64,000 bases of DNA from JBKCUK01 sp046318415 (GTDB taxonomy: Bacteria > Pseudomonadota > Alphaproteobacteria > Caedimonadales > Caedimonadaceae), in contig JBKCUK010000008.1 of NCBI GenBank assembly GCA_046318415.1, positions 1 to 64,000 on the forward strand, written 5' to 3'. Under the pieces are notes generated by a model. The model was given only the letters and a program-made list of their open reading frames with translations. It had not been told where the DNA came from and made no database searches. A program made the translations under genes and the position numbers. Below, piece by piece: positions 16,673 through 25,262 of the stretch; positions within the stretch are counted from its first letter, which is position 1, and every line of letters starts with the position of its first letter.

Positions 16673-17650
16673 TTATTTTTTGCCCTCGAACCTTACCAAT
16701 CTCTCACGAAGACGTTTGATGCGACTTTTTGCCTGATCGGGCAAAGAGAAGTGATCGGTGTCCACGTCTCTGAGATGGCAATACATATCCCATGCGCTAA
16801 CGTCGTAACCACACCCCAAAGCATGCACAAAATCAAGCCAAGCACACATTTCATCGGTGTTCGCGTAGGTTGCCGCAAGATCATCGCGCGCAATAAAGCT
16901 GGCCATTTGTGGGACCCGATCAGGAAATGCCGCAAAGATCATGAGTAATTTTAGCAAGCTTTTGCTGGATCTAAAGGCGTTTACAGCTCTAGTTGGGAAT
17001 ATTTTATCCTTTAGGGTATCCAAATGCTGGGATAGGGGGCAAAGGGCATGGGCGACCCTAATCAAGTCTTCGGCTTCTTCATAAACCATGCGCAGGCGCT
17101 TATCGACGAGAAAATCACTAATCGACTCGATGGCGTGCGTCATCGCGGCAAGTTCACGAAAATAGTAATCAAAAAGATTCTCGCGTGTTTTTAGGTCCTT
17201 CCGTTGGCTTTGGACGGGAAACTGCGTCAGGTGAGCCGCTACTGAGGGGTGATCGAGAAGGGTCTCGATGGCATTCAACTGTTGCGGCTCGAGTTTCAAG
17301 GAGGAAAAATACCTGACTTGCATCACCCGGTGCATTCTTAGCTCGTATAGATCATGCTCCTCATCTTGCTGTTGGGCTGATGTGGAAGACGTCGACGAGG
17401 GCGCTGGCTGAGTAGCGGGTACACTGATCGCCTCCAGGTCTCTTAAATCCAAAGGGTCAAAATCGTCGCTGTCGGAAAGCGCGCTATCGCTTGAAAAGCT
17501 ATTGCTTTTAGCGCTCAGGCTGCTGGAATCATCATTACTCTCGTACAGGATGGGGCTGGCAAGACTGTGATCATACATCCCAAAAATTAAACCAAAAAAG
17601 CCGAAAAATCCCATGATGCTTTTGCGGCATATCCCTTGCGGCCGTGTCAT
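16673..17650 (-). CDS. Exported protein of unknown function
   Basis: The 325-residue product has an N-terminal hydrophobic segment (IMGFFGFFGLIFGMY) ending near SLAS, read as a signal peptide. A Ser/Asp-rich low-complexity linker (residues about 35-95) precedes an alpha-helical domain. There is no recognised motif. I chose the ATG at 17650, which has AGGAAA upstream; 17692 would lengthen the leader by 14 residues. The domain plan (signal, disordered acidic linker, helical domain) resembles secreted proteins of intracellular bacteria. Alternative: an envelope protein. Confidence 0.6.
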   Translation of the reverse strand: MTRPQGICRKSIMGFFGFFGLIFGMYDHSLASPILYESNDDSSSLSAKSNSFSSDSALSDSDDFDPLDLRDLEAISVPATQPAPSSTSSTSAQQQDEEHDLYELRMHRVMQVRYFSSLKLEPQQLNAIETLLDHPSVAAHLTQFPVQSQRKDLKTRENLFDYYFRELAAMTHAIESISDFLVDKRLRMVYEEAEDLIRVAHALCPLSQHLDTLKDKIFPTRAVNAFRSSKSLLKLLMIFAAFPDRVPQMASFIARDDLAATYANTDEMCAWLDFVHALGCGYDVSAWDMYCHLRDVDTDHFSLPDQAKSRIKRLRERLVRFEGKK

Positions 17651-17745
17651 TTGTATGTTTTCCTGGTAAGAAGAGATTAAAAACGTGCCCATTAGTAGTA
17701 TAGAGTGAGCTTAAAAGTCAATAAAATTATGTCATGGGGGTGGGA

Positions 17746-18267
17746 ATGCGTTTAGCTAATCAGCCTATTTTGACAACCAGCAGATTAGAATTAAGGCCAT
17801 TTGTCGAGGAAGATGCGCAAGATGTCTTTGCCTATGCTTCTGATCCGGAGGTTGCGCACTTTACCACTTGGCATCGCCATGAATCCATTGAGATGAGTAG
17901 AATTTTCATCACGCATGTCGCTTTTAAGGAATATGAAAGAGGCTCAATTGGTCCTCTTGCCATTCATTTTGAGGGTCGGGTTATTGGTTCCATTGATATC
18001 CGCGCGCATCCCGATGAAACTTGGGAGCTTGGTTACTGTTTAGCGCGGCCGTATTGGGGAAGGGGGTTGATGACTGAAGCCGGCAAGGTTGTCTTGGACC
18101 ATGCCAAAGGCTTTATTTCCCCTGCAAAGATCAAAGCTAAAGTTAATGCTGAAAATCTTGGCTCCATTAAAGTGGTCGAAAAATTAGAATTTCACTTGAT
18201 CGAGAGCAAACATGACGTGGACCCTAAATCCAACCAGCCCCGAGAGATGTTGTATTACGGCCTTTAG
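17746..18267 (+). CDS. GNAT acetyltransferase, RimJ/RimL-like
   Basis: The 173-residue product begins LTTSRLELRPFVEEDAQDVF and contains IGSIDIRAHPDETWELGYCL, the acetyl-CoA loop PYWGRGLMTEA, and VNAENLGSIKVVEKLEF, the classic signature of the Acetyltransf_3 group that acetylates N-termini or small amines. The target is unknown. The start may be 17746 (a purine-rich run lies just upstream) or 17734. It stands alone between two exported-protein genes. Confidence 0.85.
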   Translation: MRLANQPILTTSRLELRPFVEEDAQDVFAYASDPEVAHFTTWHRHESIEMSRIFITHVAFKEYERGSIGPLAIHFEGRVIGSIDIRAHPDETWELGYCLARPYWGRGLMTEAGKVVLDHAKGFISPAKIKAKVNAENLGSIKVVEKLEFHLIESKHDVDPKSNQPREMLYYGL

Positions 18268-18447
18268 GGATCCAAAATCCCACGCCGCGATGCCGCGCCC
18301 AAAGTCCTTCATGCGATACCCTGCTAATCAGTGCACTTTTCTCTCTCGGCATTCGAGGTGTCCTGCTGCAAGTCGTTGATAAAACAACCATCTGATCGAA
18401 GCACCGCTGCCTTTTCGTCGTATATGTCTGTTGATGTATTTTTTTAT

Positions 18448-18478
18448 TTGACAAAATAGAACACGCTTCCCATATGAA
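18448..18478 (+). promoter_or_regulatory. Possible sigma-70 promoter of the F-box gene
   Basis: TTGACA (18448-18453) is followed after 19 bp by TATGAA (18473-18478), about 40 bp before the GTG start. The -35 is perfect but the spacing is long and the -10 is only partial. Confidence 0.4.
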
Positions 18479-18520
18479 AATTATGGTTTTGCTGTGAACT
18501 ACCCATAAGGATGGACAACA

Positions 18521-19675
18521 GTGCGTTTTTCTACACCTATTCGTTTCTTGAGTTTGGCTGCCCTTTTATCCGTCACCACGAGCTATGCTTCTGAGCCGCA
18601 AATGCCTGATTTATGCGATGATGTAATGGGGCATATAGAGGGGTATCTGCCAGCAAAATCATTGGGCAAAATGCTCATGGTCAACAGGGGATGTGAGCGA
18701 ATTACCAATCAGGTGATCAGCAATCAGGTCAAAGGGATCGCCTTGAACATGGATTGGCAAAAAGAGGATGAGCTCTTGAGAGAGTTTCCCGCAGACTCCA
18801 TTAAATCCATATTGCAAAACTTGATCCGTGAGAAAGGACATGTTGCCCTCTCAACCCACTTTGGTGATTCGGACTTCTTATCCTCGCACCTAATATTGCA
18901 AGGTCTCCTGCCTGAGAATTTTCGGCTGGCCCGATTTGAAGACTGGGCAGCCCATGTTGAGCTTTTAAAGCCACTTTATTTTGCGGCATTCGGTCAAGAA
19001 TTGCCCCAAGCGTACCAAGACCTTGCCGTGCGTCAAGTCATGGCTTTGGCGGAAATTGCCTTTTATGTGACGGACGAGAATGCCCAAGAACAGCTTGGCC
19101 ATTTTCTTGCGGACCACGGCGAGACCTTAACCGCTTTTCTCAGCAAGCAGCGTGAAATGTCTCCTTTCGTCAACTTCTTGCATGGTGATGTAGACTTGGC
19201 ACAGCTAAAATCCAAGCCCCACACCATCGTCATAACCGATGCTGAGCTTGAGGCGGAAGCCATTCAAGATCGCACGCATCCGTTGTTTCAAGTCCACAAT
19301 GGCAACTATTTGCGTGTGACTTTGGGGGCGGGTTCTGCCGATCCAAAATACTTGATTTCTGAAGCTGCCCGGGCGTTGCCTGTGGGTCTAGGCCACCTTG
19401 TGCTTACGGATCCGGAAGGTAAAATCACGAGAACCAAAGGGTTCGATATTCAAAATAAGGCCTGCTATGATTTTCGACTTAATCTTCCAGGGCTTGCCAA
19501 TGTTTTTAATCCTTTGGCCTTATGTGATCAGTACCTAAATAGATTGCAGCTGAATCTTCCAAGATTGAAATCGATGAAGGTAGGACTTTCAACCACTCTA
19601 ACTGAATGCGGTTCCCGCACATTAACAAAGGAATTTTATGGGCAGACTATTCGACAAAATCCATGGTCCATGTAA
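18521..19675 (+). CDS. Exported F-box-domain protein
   Basis: The 384-residue product starts at a GTG with AAGGA upstream. Residues 1-23 are a signal peptide ending SYAS. Residues about 28-66 match the eukaryotic F-box pattern: MPDLCDDVMGHIEGYLPAKS then LGKMLMVNRGCERIT (LP-D-V-x-IxxYLPxxxLxxxxxVN-R). F-box domains dock proteins to Skp1 in host ubiquitin ligases. The remaining 300 residues are a predominantly helical region and a C-terminal mixed region with no recognised fold. An exported F-box protein in an intracellular bacterium is a plausible effector that recruits the host ubiquitin system (inference). A strong terminator follows. Confidence 0.7.
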   Translation: MRFSTPIRFLSLAALLSVTTSYASEPQMPDLCDDVMGHIEGYLPAKSLGKMLMVNRGCERITNQVISNQVKGIALNMDWQKEDELLREFPADSIKSILQNLIREKGHVALSTHFGDSDFLSSHLILQGLLPENFRLARFEDWAAHVELLKPLYFAAFGQELPQAYQDLAVRQVMALAEIAFYVTDENAQEQLGHFLADHGETLTAFLSKQREMSPFVNFLHGDVDLAQLKSKPHTIVITDAELEAEAIQDRTHPLFQVHNGNYLRVTLGAGSADPKYLISEAARALPVGLGHLVLTDPEGKITRTKGFDIQNKACYDFRLNLPGLANVFNPLALCDQYLNRLQLNLPRLKSMKVGLSTTLTECGSRTLTKEFYGQTIRQNPWSM

Positions 19676-19780
19676 GATCTGCCGTTAAACCTTGGGAATC
19701 TTCGTTTTCCTAAAATGATGCGCCCGAAGATAAGATGAATTTCTTTTACCTAGCAGGGCACTGAAACATTCAATGAATAT

Positions 19781-19812
19781 AGGGGGCTCGCGGCAAGCGA
19801 AGCCCTCTTTTC
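19781..19812 (+). terminator. Rho-independent terminator after the F-box gene
   Basis: An 11-bp stem (19781-19791 with 19797-19808, one bulged A and one G-U pair, 5-nt loop) is followed by TTTTCCTTT. It lies 105 bp after the stop of the F-box gene. Confidence 0.75.
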
Positions 19813-19973
19813 CTTTAAGATTTTGTATGGACTGCGTCGGCCTTTCACAAGGTCAAGCCCCATTGTTACCTGGGGAATCTAGGCCCAAAAGAGCTGTTGG
19901 CCAAACTGCAGAACAGTAAGAGAGATCTGAGTACGGGGAGTGGGCAATTCTAAAAGAGAGGATGCTTCAGACA

Positions 19974-20291
19974 TCACTTTTCGGGTGATTCTTGCCCCAA
20001 CGCCGGGGAATGATTTTCCTTGGAGCCTTTTCTTTCTTTTGCGCTGCGACGCACACGACTTTTATCATTAGTCTGGCACTCAAGTTCGGCTGGCATGCCA
20101 AGATCTTCGCGAATCTGCTGGTGTTGATGGCGTGCCTTAGTGCGCGCCGCTTGTAATTCTTCCGTCTCAGCTGCATAGGCCTCAAGATCCGGCTTGGCCG
20201 GTCTGATGGGGACATCATTGAGTTTTGGGTAGGCGCTGGGGCCTGAGCAACCACAGGCTGCCAATGTCAAAAGTAACAGAAATCTTTTCAT
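19974..20291 (-). CDS. Small lipoprotein
   Basis: The 105-residue product starts MKRFLLLLTLAACGCSG: a short signal peptide with lipobox LAAC, so lipidation of Cys13 is expected. The mature part is charged and probably helical, ending in a Lys/Glu-rich tail. The ATG lies 1 bp after the hemB stop, so the gene is translationally coupled to hemB. It has no recognised family. Confidence 0.7.
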   Translation of the reverse strand: MKRFLLLLTLAACGCSGPSAYPKLNDVPIRPAKPDLEAYAAETEELQAARTKARHQHQQIREDLGMPAELECQTNDKSRVRRSAKERKGSKENHSPALGQESPEK

Positions 20292-20292
20292 C

Positions 20293-21306
20293 TTATCCCT
20301 TTTGCAGAAGTATCGCCGCGTCCATTGCGGCATAGGTGAAAATTCCATCGCAGCCTGCCCGCTTAAAGCATAAAAGGGTCTCTAACAGGGTGCGCTCATA
20401 ATCAATCCATCCCTTGAGGGAGGCTGCTTTCAGCATAGCGTACTCGCCGCTCACGTGATACGCCAGCGTGGGCACGGCAAAGGTTCCTTTAACACGCGAA
20501 ATCACATCCAGATAGGGAAGACCGGGCTTGACCATGACCAGGTCGGCGCCTTCTGCAATGTCCTGTGCAACTTCACGAAGTGCTTCTTGGACATTGGCTG
20601 GATCCATTTGATAGTCGCGTTTATCTTTCTTGCCCAAAAAATGCTCGGACCCAAGGGCGGTGCGGAACGGCCCGTAATAGGCTGAAGCATATTTTGCAGC
20701 ATAAGACAAGATACTGACTTTTTGAAAACCGCTGGCATCCAAAGCTTGGCGCAGCGCTCCCACCCGTCCGTCCATCATATCTGACGGGGCCACCATATCG
20801 GCGCCGGCCTTGGCTTGAATCACGGCGTGTTTGACCAGCAAATCAACGGTTTCATCATTGGCAACCGTTCCATCAATGACCAGGCCGTCGTGTCCGTGGT
20901 CTGTGTAGGCATCGAGGGCGGGATCAGTTATCAAACCTATGGTTGGTACTTGACGCTTAATCTCGCGCACCGCTTGGCACAGGGTGCTTTCCTCATTTAA
21001 GGCTTCCCGGGCATCCTTTGTGCGAAGATCATGGGCTACCACTGGAAATAGGGCGATGGCGGGTATCCCCAATTCTGCAGCACGGCCCACATGGTCAATC
21101 ACTTCGCTGATGGTGTGACGCTGGACGCCTGGAAGGGGCTCGATGTCACGTGGGTGGCTTCCATCGCGCACAAAAACTGGCAATACCAAATCATTGACGC
21201 TCAATGCTGACTCCGCAACCAGACGGCGGCTCCAAGGATGCTGGCGGTTGCGACGCAGGCGGGTTCCAGGATAGTTTCCGATGTCTATGTGCGTGGGAAA
21301 GCCCAT
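20293..21306 (-). CDS. hemB: Delta-aminolevulinic acid dehydratase (porphobilinogen synthase)
   Basis: HemB condenses two 5-aminolevulinate molecules to porphobilinogen in heme synthesis. The 337-residue protein shows LRRNRQHPWSRRLVAES, LVLPVFVRDG, an Asp-type metal segment (DPALDAYTDHGHDG) in place of the Cys-rich zinc site, ADMVAPSDMMDGRVGALR, and VKPGLPYLDVI. The active-site Lys regions are present (SYAAKYAS; MVKPG). The Asp-type site indicates a Mg-dependent enzyme, usual in alphaproteobacteria. It lies in an operon with the small lipoprotein and is divergent from the antiporter gene. Confidence 0.95.
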   Translation of the reverse strand: MGFPTHIDIGNYPGTRLRRNRQHPWSRRLVAESALSVNDLVLPVFVRDGSHPRDIEPLPGVQRHTISEVIDHVGRAAELGIPAIALFPVVAHDLRTKDAREALNEESTLCQAVREIKRQVPTIGLITDPALDAYTDHGHDGLVIDGTVANDETVDLLVKHAVIQAKAGADMVAPSDMMDGRVGALRQALDASGFQKVSILSYAAKYASAYYGPFRTALGSEHFLGKKDKRDYQMDPANVQEALREVAQDIAEGADLVMVKPGLPYLDVISRVKGTFAVPTLAYHVSGEYAMLKAASLKGWIDYERTLLETLLCFKRAGCDGIFTYAAMDAAILLQKG

Positions 21307-21506
21307 GGATCTCTTCTAGCCTATAATTTCTTTTAAAGATCACTTTACAACAACCCAACTTTGCTTGAAAGATCTCCCTACCGTTGAAAGGCCTAATTTA
21401 AAGTGCAAAATTGTCAATTTATTTCGAGGCTTTGCGTAAAAAGTACTTGCAATCCTTTCGCAAGAGTTAACAATAGGGGCACTAGAAACTTTGTGTAGGA
21501 TCATGC

Positions 21507-22958
21507 ATGGCTCAGCGTAAAGGCGCTATGGGGTTCTTAAGCGAATCATGGAATCGTGTGATGCAGGCAGAAAACGGCAGTTTTCGCTACTGGCGCGTCC
21601 GGACTATGTATGCCTCGATCATCGGTTATGCGGCCTTTTATCTTGTGCGCCAAAACTTTTCCATGGCCATACCTGGTATCTGCGAGGAATATGGCGCCAG
21701 CAAAAGTGATCTCGGTTGGATTATCACGGCCTTCTCAATTATTTATGGTTTTGGCAAACTCCTGAATGGCTACCTTTCTGACCGAAGCGATGCCCGTATC
21801 TTTATGTCCGTGGGGCTGCTTTTATCTGCAATTGTGTGTTTTACCGTTGGCTTTAGCTCCAGTATCGTCATGATTGGTCTTTTGTGGACCCTGAATGCCT
21901 ATTTTCAGTCCATGGGTTGGCCACCGGCTGCGCGTCTTCTGACCCACTGGTTCAGCCCTAAAGAATTGGGAACAAAGTGGGCACTTTGGGCGTCTTCCCA
22001 CCAAATTGGTGGTGTGGCAATCACCGTGATCGCGGGGTATCTCATCGTCAATTATGGCTGGCGATCGGCCTTTTATGTGCCCGCTGTAATGGCATTACTT
22101 CTCTCTTTCTTTATTTATAACCGCCTTCGGGACACGCCGAAGGATGTCGGCTTGCCACCCGTCGAGCATTACAAAGGCGACTTGCTGAAAGAGGAAGAAG
22201 CGAACCATGATCAGCGCATTACCATGTCTGAAGTCATTCAGCTGGTGATTAAAAATCCTCTGGTGTGGTACATCAGTCTTGCCAACCTTTGTCTTTACAT
22301 TCCACGTATGGGCGTTCTGAATTGGGCACCAACATTCTTGAAAGAGTACAAAGGTGCAACCCTTCTTGAGGCCGGCTGGCAGTCTGCGGCCTTTGAAGTC
22401 GCAGGTTTAGTTGGCGGTATCCTTGCGGGATACGTATCAGATCGTTTCTTTGGGGGACGTCGTGGTCCAGTGGGCGCTCTCTGCTTGCTTGGGCTTGCTG
22501 CGTCCATGTGGCTATTGTGGAAGATTCCAGCAGGACATGGCTTGTTAGATACGGTGGCGCTTATTTTAGCGGGTGCTTTTGTTTACGGTCCCCAAGTCCT
22601 TGCCGGCATTGCCATTGCTGACTTTGCCTCAAAGCGTGCTGTGGGCGTTGCAACCGGATTCATGGGTGTTTTAGGTTATCTGGGCTCGGCAATCTCGGGC
22701 GTCGGGATTGGTAAGATTGTGGATCAGCACGGCTGGGATTACGGTTTTATCCTGTTTATTATCACATCGCTGATTGGCGCATTTTTCTTTGCCCTAACGT
22801 GGGGGCATGGGGCACGCATCCTGCAAGAAGGCAGAATCAACCGTGCTAACGCCTTTGAGGAAAGCGAAGTCTTCGAGGATGATGAGGCGACCCCAAAAAC
22901 CTCAAAGTCAAAGAAAAACCCCAATACAGCACCTGACGGTTCGCCCCAGAAAGCTTAA
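21507..22958 (+). CDS. OPA-family sugar-phosphate / phosphate antiporter (UhpT/UhpC/GlpT-like)
   Basis: The 483-residue protein has 12 predicted membrane segments and OPA-family landmarks. These are RYWRVRTMYASIIGYAAFY and VRQNFSMAIPGI at the N-terminus, GKLLNGYLSDRSDAR in the second segment region, FQSMGWPPAARLLTHWF, and a GYVSDRFFGGRRGP loop in the second half. The family exchanges hexose 6-phosphate or glycerol 3-phosphate for inorganic phosphate. The exact substrate cannot be read. A charged C-terminal tail of about 35 residues is unusual. In an intracellular bacterium it would import host sugar phosphates, complementing the ATP/ADP translocase at 49.7 kb. Confidence 0.88.
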   Translation: MAQRKGAMGFLSESWNRVMQAENGSFRYWRVRTMYASIIGYAAFYLVRQNFSMAIPGICEEYGASKSDLGWIITAFSIIYGFGKLLNGYLSDRSDARIFMSVGLLLSAIVCFTVGFSSSIVMIGLLWTLNAYFQSMGWPPAARLLTHWFSPKELGTKWALWASSHQIGGVAITVIAGYLIVNYGWRSAFYVPAVMALLLSFFIYNRLRDTPKDVGLPPVEHYKGDLLKEEEANHDQRITMSEVIQLVIKNPLVWYISLANLCLYIPRMGVLNWAPTFLKEYKGATLLEAGWQSAAFEVAGLVGGILAGYVSDRFFGGRRGPVGALCLLGLAASMWLLWKIPAGHGLLDTVALILAGAFVYGPQVLAGIAIADFASKRAVGVATGFMGVLGYLGSAISGVGIGKIVDQHGWDYGFILFIITSLIGAFFFALTWGHGARILQEGRINRANAFEESEVFEDDEATPKTSKSKKNPNTAPDGSPQKA

Positions 22959-23139
22959 ACGCGGTCTTTTGTTCAGCCTCTCCACATCTTTTCTCCCATC
23001 ATTAGATGGGCGTGCGCCCATGAAGTGCTTGATGCTGTTCTACCCCTTCATTTTTGTTATGGCTTGGATGCCCCTTGATGCATAATCCTTCTTTGCTATT
23101 CTTTTTGAGTATTCACTGAAAAAAAACCGGGAGGAAAGC

Positions 23140-24378
23140 ATGTCCACGTATCTGCTAAGACTCGTTTTAGGTACAGTTTTATTTGGCCACTTACAGACGA
23201 TGGCATCTGACCTAAAATATGAAGAAGAATCCGGAACATACTCCCATGAAATGGATGCAAAGAAGGATTTGTCGGACGATCCCAAAGAACTTTTCGCCCA
23301 ATTTGCGGACCCCATGGATCTTGAGAAGAAGAATCAATTAAATGCCAAAGATCCTTCAGAGCCCTTGAAAGCAGAGGATCTCCCTATGCTTGAGTTTGAT
23401 CATTGCCGTCACGAGGACTTGAAGCGTTGTATGCATGCGGCAAAAAACCATGACCTTCCTGTCTCGGTCAATCTTAAGCTTGCTGATAAGTCTTTATGGC
23501 AAGACGCGGCCGAGCATCTGCCACAGGTGAGGTCTTTACGCTTAACCCATGGTGAGTTTGATGCAGATGCAGGATTTTTTGAACAGATCGCCCAAAAGGC
23601 GACGCAAATTGAGCGATTGGAAATTCTCTCGCCCCTGTCATTTGATTTTCAACGCGTTGGAGATCTTGGCGCCTGTGCGCATCTAACAGCCTTTATGGTG
23701 GAAAGTCAGTTGTTCAAAGATGAACACCTGCAGGATTTGGTGCAGCAACAGCCCCAGTTAACGGATGTGCATCTTGAGACATGTCAGGCTCTAACGGATA
23801 CCGGATTGAGTGACCTGCAGAACCTTGTGTCGCTGACTGCGTTGAATCTAGGCTCCACAAACATCACAAAGTCAGCCCTTGATGTGATTGCCTCAAAATG
23901 TGTAGCACTTGAGAGCTTACAGCTTAATTTGTGTACGCAACTTAACGGGGATGATTTTAAGAGTGTGGCTCAGTTTGCAGCGCTTACCAGTCTCAACCTA
24001 AACTCGACCACCGTGAGTGATTCCGCACTTATAGATATTGCGAACGGTTGTCCACAGCTAAGTGAGCTCAATTTAGCAGGGTGTTCATCGCTGACAGATG
24101 CGGGTTTTCAGGCTTTGGGACAGTTATCGCAACTCAAAAAGCTCATTTTGGGCGGTACAAGAATTGGCGATGCGGGCATGACCGCCATCATTCAAAATTG
24201 TACGGCTCTGATAGATTTAAACATTATGTTTTGCTATCTGCCTTCGCAGGCTGTTCTTAAAAACTTGGGTCAGCTCACCATGTTAAAAGTCCTTAATATA
24301 GAGGATACCCAGCTGAATTCTAGTGATCGCAAAGATCTTGCTGGTAAGCTTCCCAATTGTGTTATATTTCGCCTGTAG
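23140..24378 (+). CDS. Exported leucine-rich-repeat protein, cysteine-containing type
   Basis: The 412-residue protein starts with a signal peptide (LLRLVLGTVLFGHLQTMAS). An acidic N-terminal region is followed from about residue 195 by LRRs of about 25 residues of the Cys-containing class: LNLGSTNITKSALDVIAS, LNLNSTTVSDSALIDIANGC, LNLAGCSSLTDAGFQALG, LILGGTRIGDAGMTAII. This class is typical of eukaryotic F-box/LRR proteins. No F-box is evident here. A clean GGGAGG site precedes the ATG and a bidirectional terminator follows. Likely a secreted protein-binding scaffold. Confidence 0.82.
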   Translation: MSTYLLRLVLGTVLFGHLQTMASDLKYEEESGTYSHEMDAKKDLSDDPKELFAQFADPMDLEKKNQLNAKDPSEPLKAEDLPMLEFDHCRHEDLKRCMHAAKNHDLPVSVNLKLADKSLWQDAAEHLPQVRSLRLTHGEFDADAGFFEQIAQKATQIERLEILSPLSFDFQRVGDLGACAHLTAFMVESQLFKDEHLQDLVQQQPQLTDVHLETCQALTDTGLSDLQNLVSLTALNLGSTNITKSALDVIASKCVALESLQLNLCTQLNGDDFKSVAQFAALTSLNLNSTTVSDSALIDIANGCPQLSELNLAGCSSLTDAGFQALGQLSQLKKLILGGTRIGDAGMTAIIQNCTALIDLNIMFCYLPSQAVLKNLGQLTMLKVLNIEDTQLNSSDRKDLAGKLPNCVIFRL

Positions 24379-24390
24379 TAAAGTCATGAA

Positions 24391-24416
24391 AAAAGCCAGG
24401 CCTTGGCCTGGCTTTT
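24391..24416. terminator. Bidirectional intrinsic terminator
   Basis: A perfect 12-bp inverted repeat (24391-24402 with 24405-24416, 2-nt loop) bounded by A and T runs lies between the convergent LRR gene and the exported-protein gene, and can serve both. Confidence 0.92.
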
Positions 24417-24436
24417 AACTGAAATGAAGTGTGAAA

Positions 24437-25078
24437 TTATTTGCCATGTCCCATGAGATACACTGCAAAACCGACTACTTCATCTTTAGAGTTTTTGATA
24501 TCCAAAAATTCTTTCATCAGGCCGGGGTGCTTGTCCGAGATATTTTCTTTGACCAATGTAAAGCTGGCGACAGCAGGATCCTTGTTCATGCTAATCTTCG
24601 CCTCAAGTTCCGCCAATGTGGCGTCATCCAGTGAGAGCGGAATAACAGTCATGAGTTGATCCGCTGGGATCTGTTGCTGTGGGTTAACGCCTGCCGTTTT
24701 GGCGGCAACACCCACCAATAATCCTTGGCGTGTATACACAGCCATTGCTTTTAAGGAGAGGCTCGAGCTTGCTGACATCCAGCCCAAAAGGTGAGAGAGA
24801 TCATTCTCGGCGATCTCAGCCCAGAGGGGTTTGTAGTCTTGTCCTTCTTTTTTGATGGCTGCACTTTCGTCTTGCGCTAACTTCACAACGTCAGCGCGGG
24901 TCCGCTTTGGCTCTTTTTCAATAAAATCAGCGATGAAGGGAAAACTTGTAAATTCAGCAAGACCTGCATAATGCTTTTCCAATTCGCTTTGTTTGGCGGG
25001 CTGGGCAGAAACGGTGTTGTAGGCTGATCCCATCAATAAACCAATGGAAAGTGTCAGAAGAGGGGGAAATCTCAACAT
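24437..25078 (-). CDS. Exported protein of unknown function
   Basis: The 213-residue product has a signal peptide (LTLSIGLLMGSAYNTVSA) followed by a soluble alpha/beta domain with no recognised motif. Segments such as LSHLLGWMSASSSLSLKAMA and VAVYTRQGLLVGVAA look like a globular periplasmic fold. The ATG at 25078 has GGGAGCA upstream. It lies between a tRNA-Arg and the LRR gene. No function is proposed. Confidence 0.7.
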   Translation of the reverse strand: MLRFPPLLTLSIGLLMGSAYNTVSAQPAKQSELEKHYAGLAEFTSFPFIADFIEKEPKRTRADVVKLAQDESAAIKKEGQDYKPLWAEIAENDLSHLLGWMSASSSLSLKAMAVYTRQGLLVGVAAKTAGVNPQQQIPADQLMTVIPLSLDDATLAELEAKISMNKDPAVASFTLVKENISDKHPGLMKEFLDIKNSKDEVVGFAVYLMGHGK

Positions 25079-25125
25079 GGTGTGCTCCCTTATTTTATGT
25101 GCCTGCTTGTGGAGTTGCGGCTTTG

Positions 25126-25202
25126 TGGCGCACCCGACAGGATTCGAACCTGTGGCCTTTGCCTCCGGAGGGCAACGCTCTATCCAGCTGAGCTACGGGT
25201 GC
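25126..25202 (-). tRNA. tRNA-Arg (anticodon CCG)
   Basis: The minus strand folds as a 77-nt tRNA. The acceptor stem is GCACCCG paired with CGGGTGC, followed by a G discriminator and encoded CCA. The D-loop contains AGCTCAGCTGGAT, the anticodon loop is CTCCGGA (anticodon CCG) and the T-loop is GTTCGAATC. Confidence 0.95.
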
Positions 25203-25262
25203 ATCTTAGCCTTTGGTATCGGGAATTGCAGCAAATTGCAAGCCCCGATCCAAATAGGCCCG

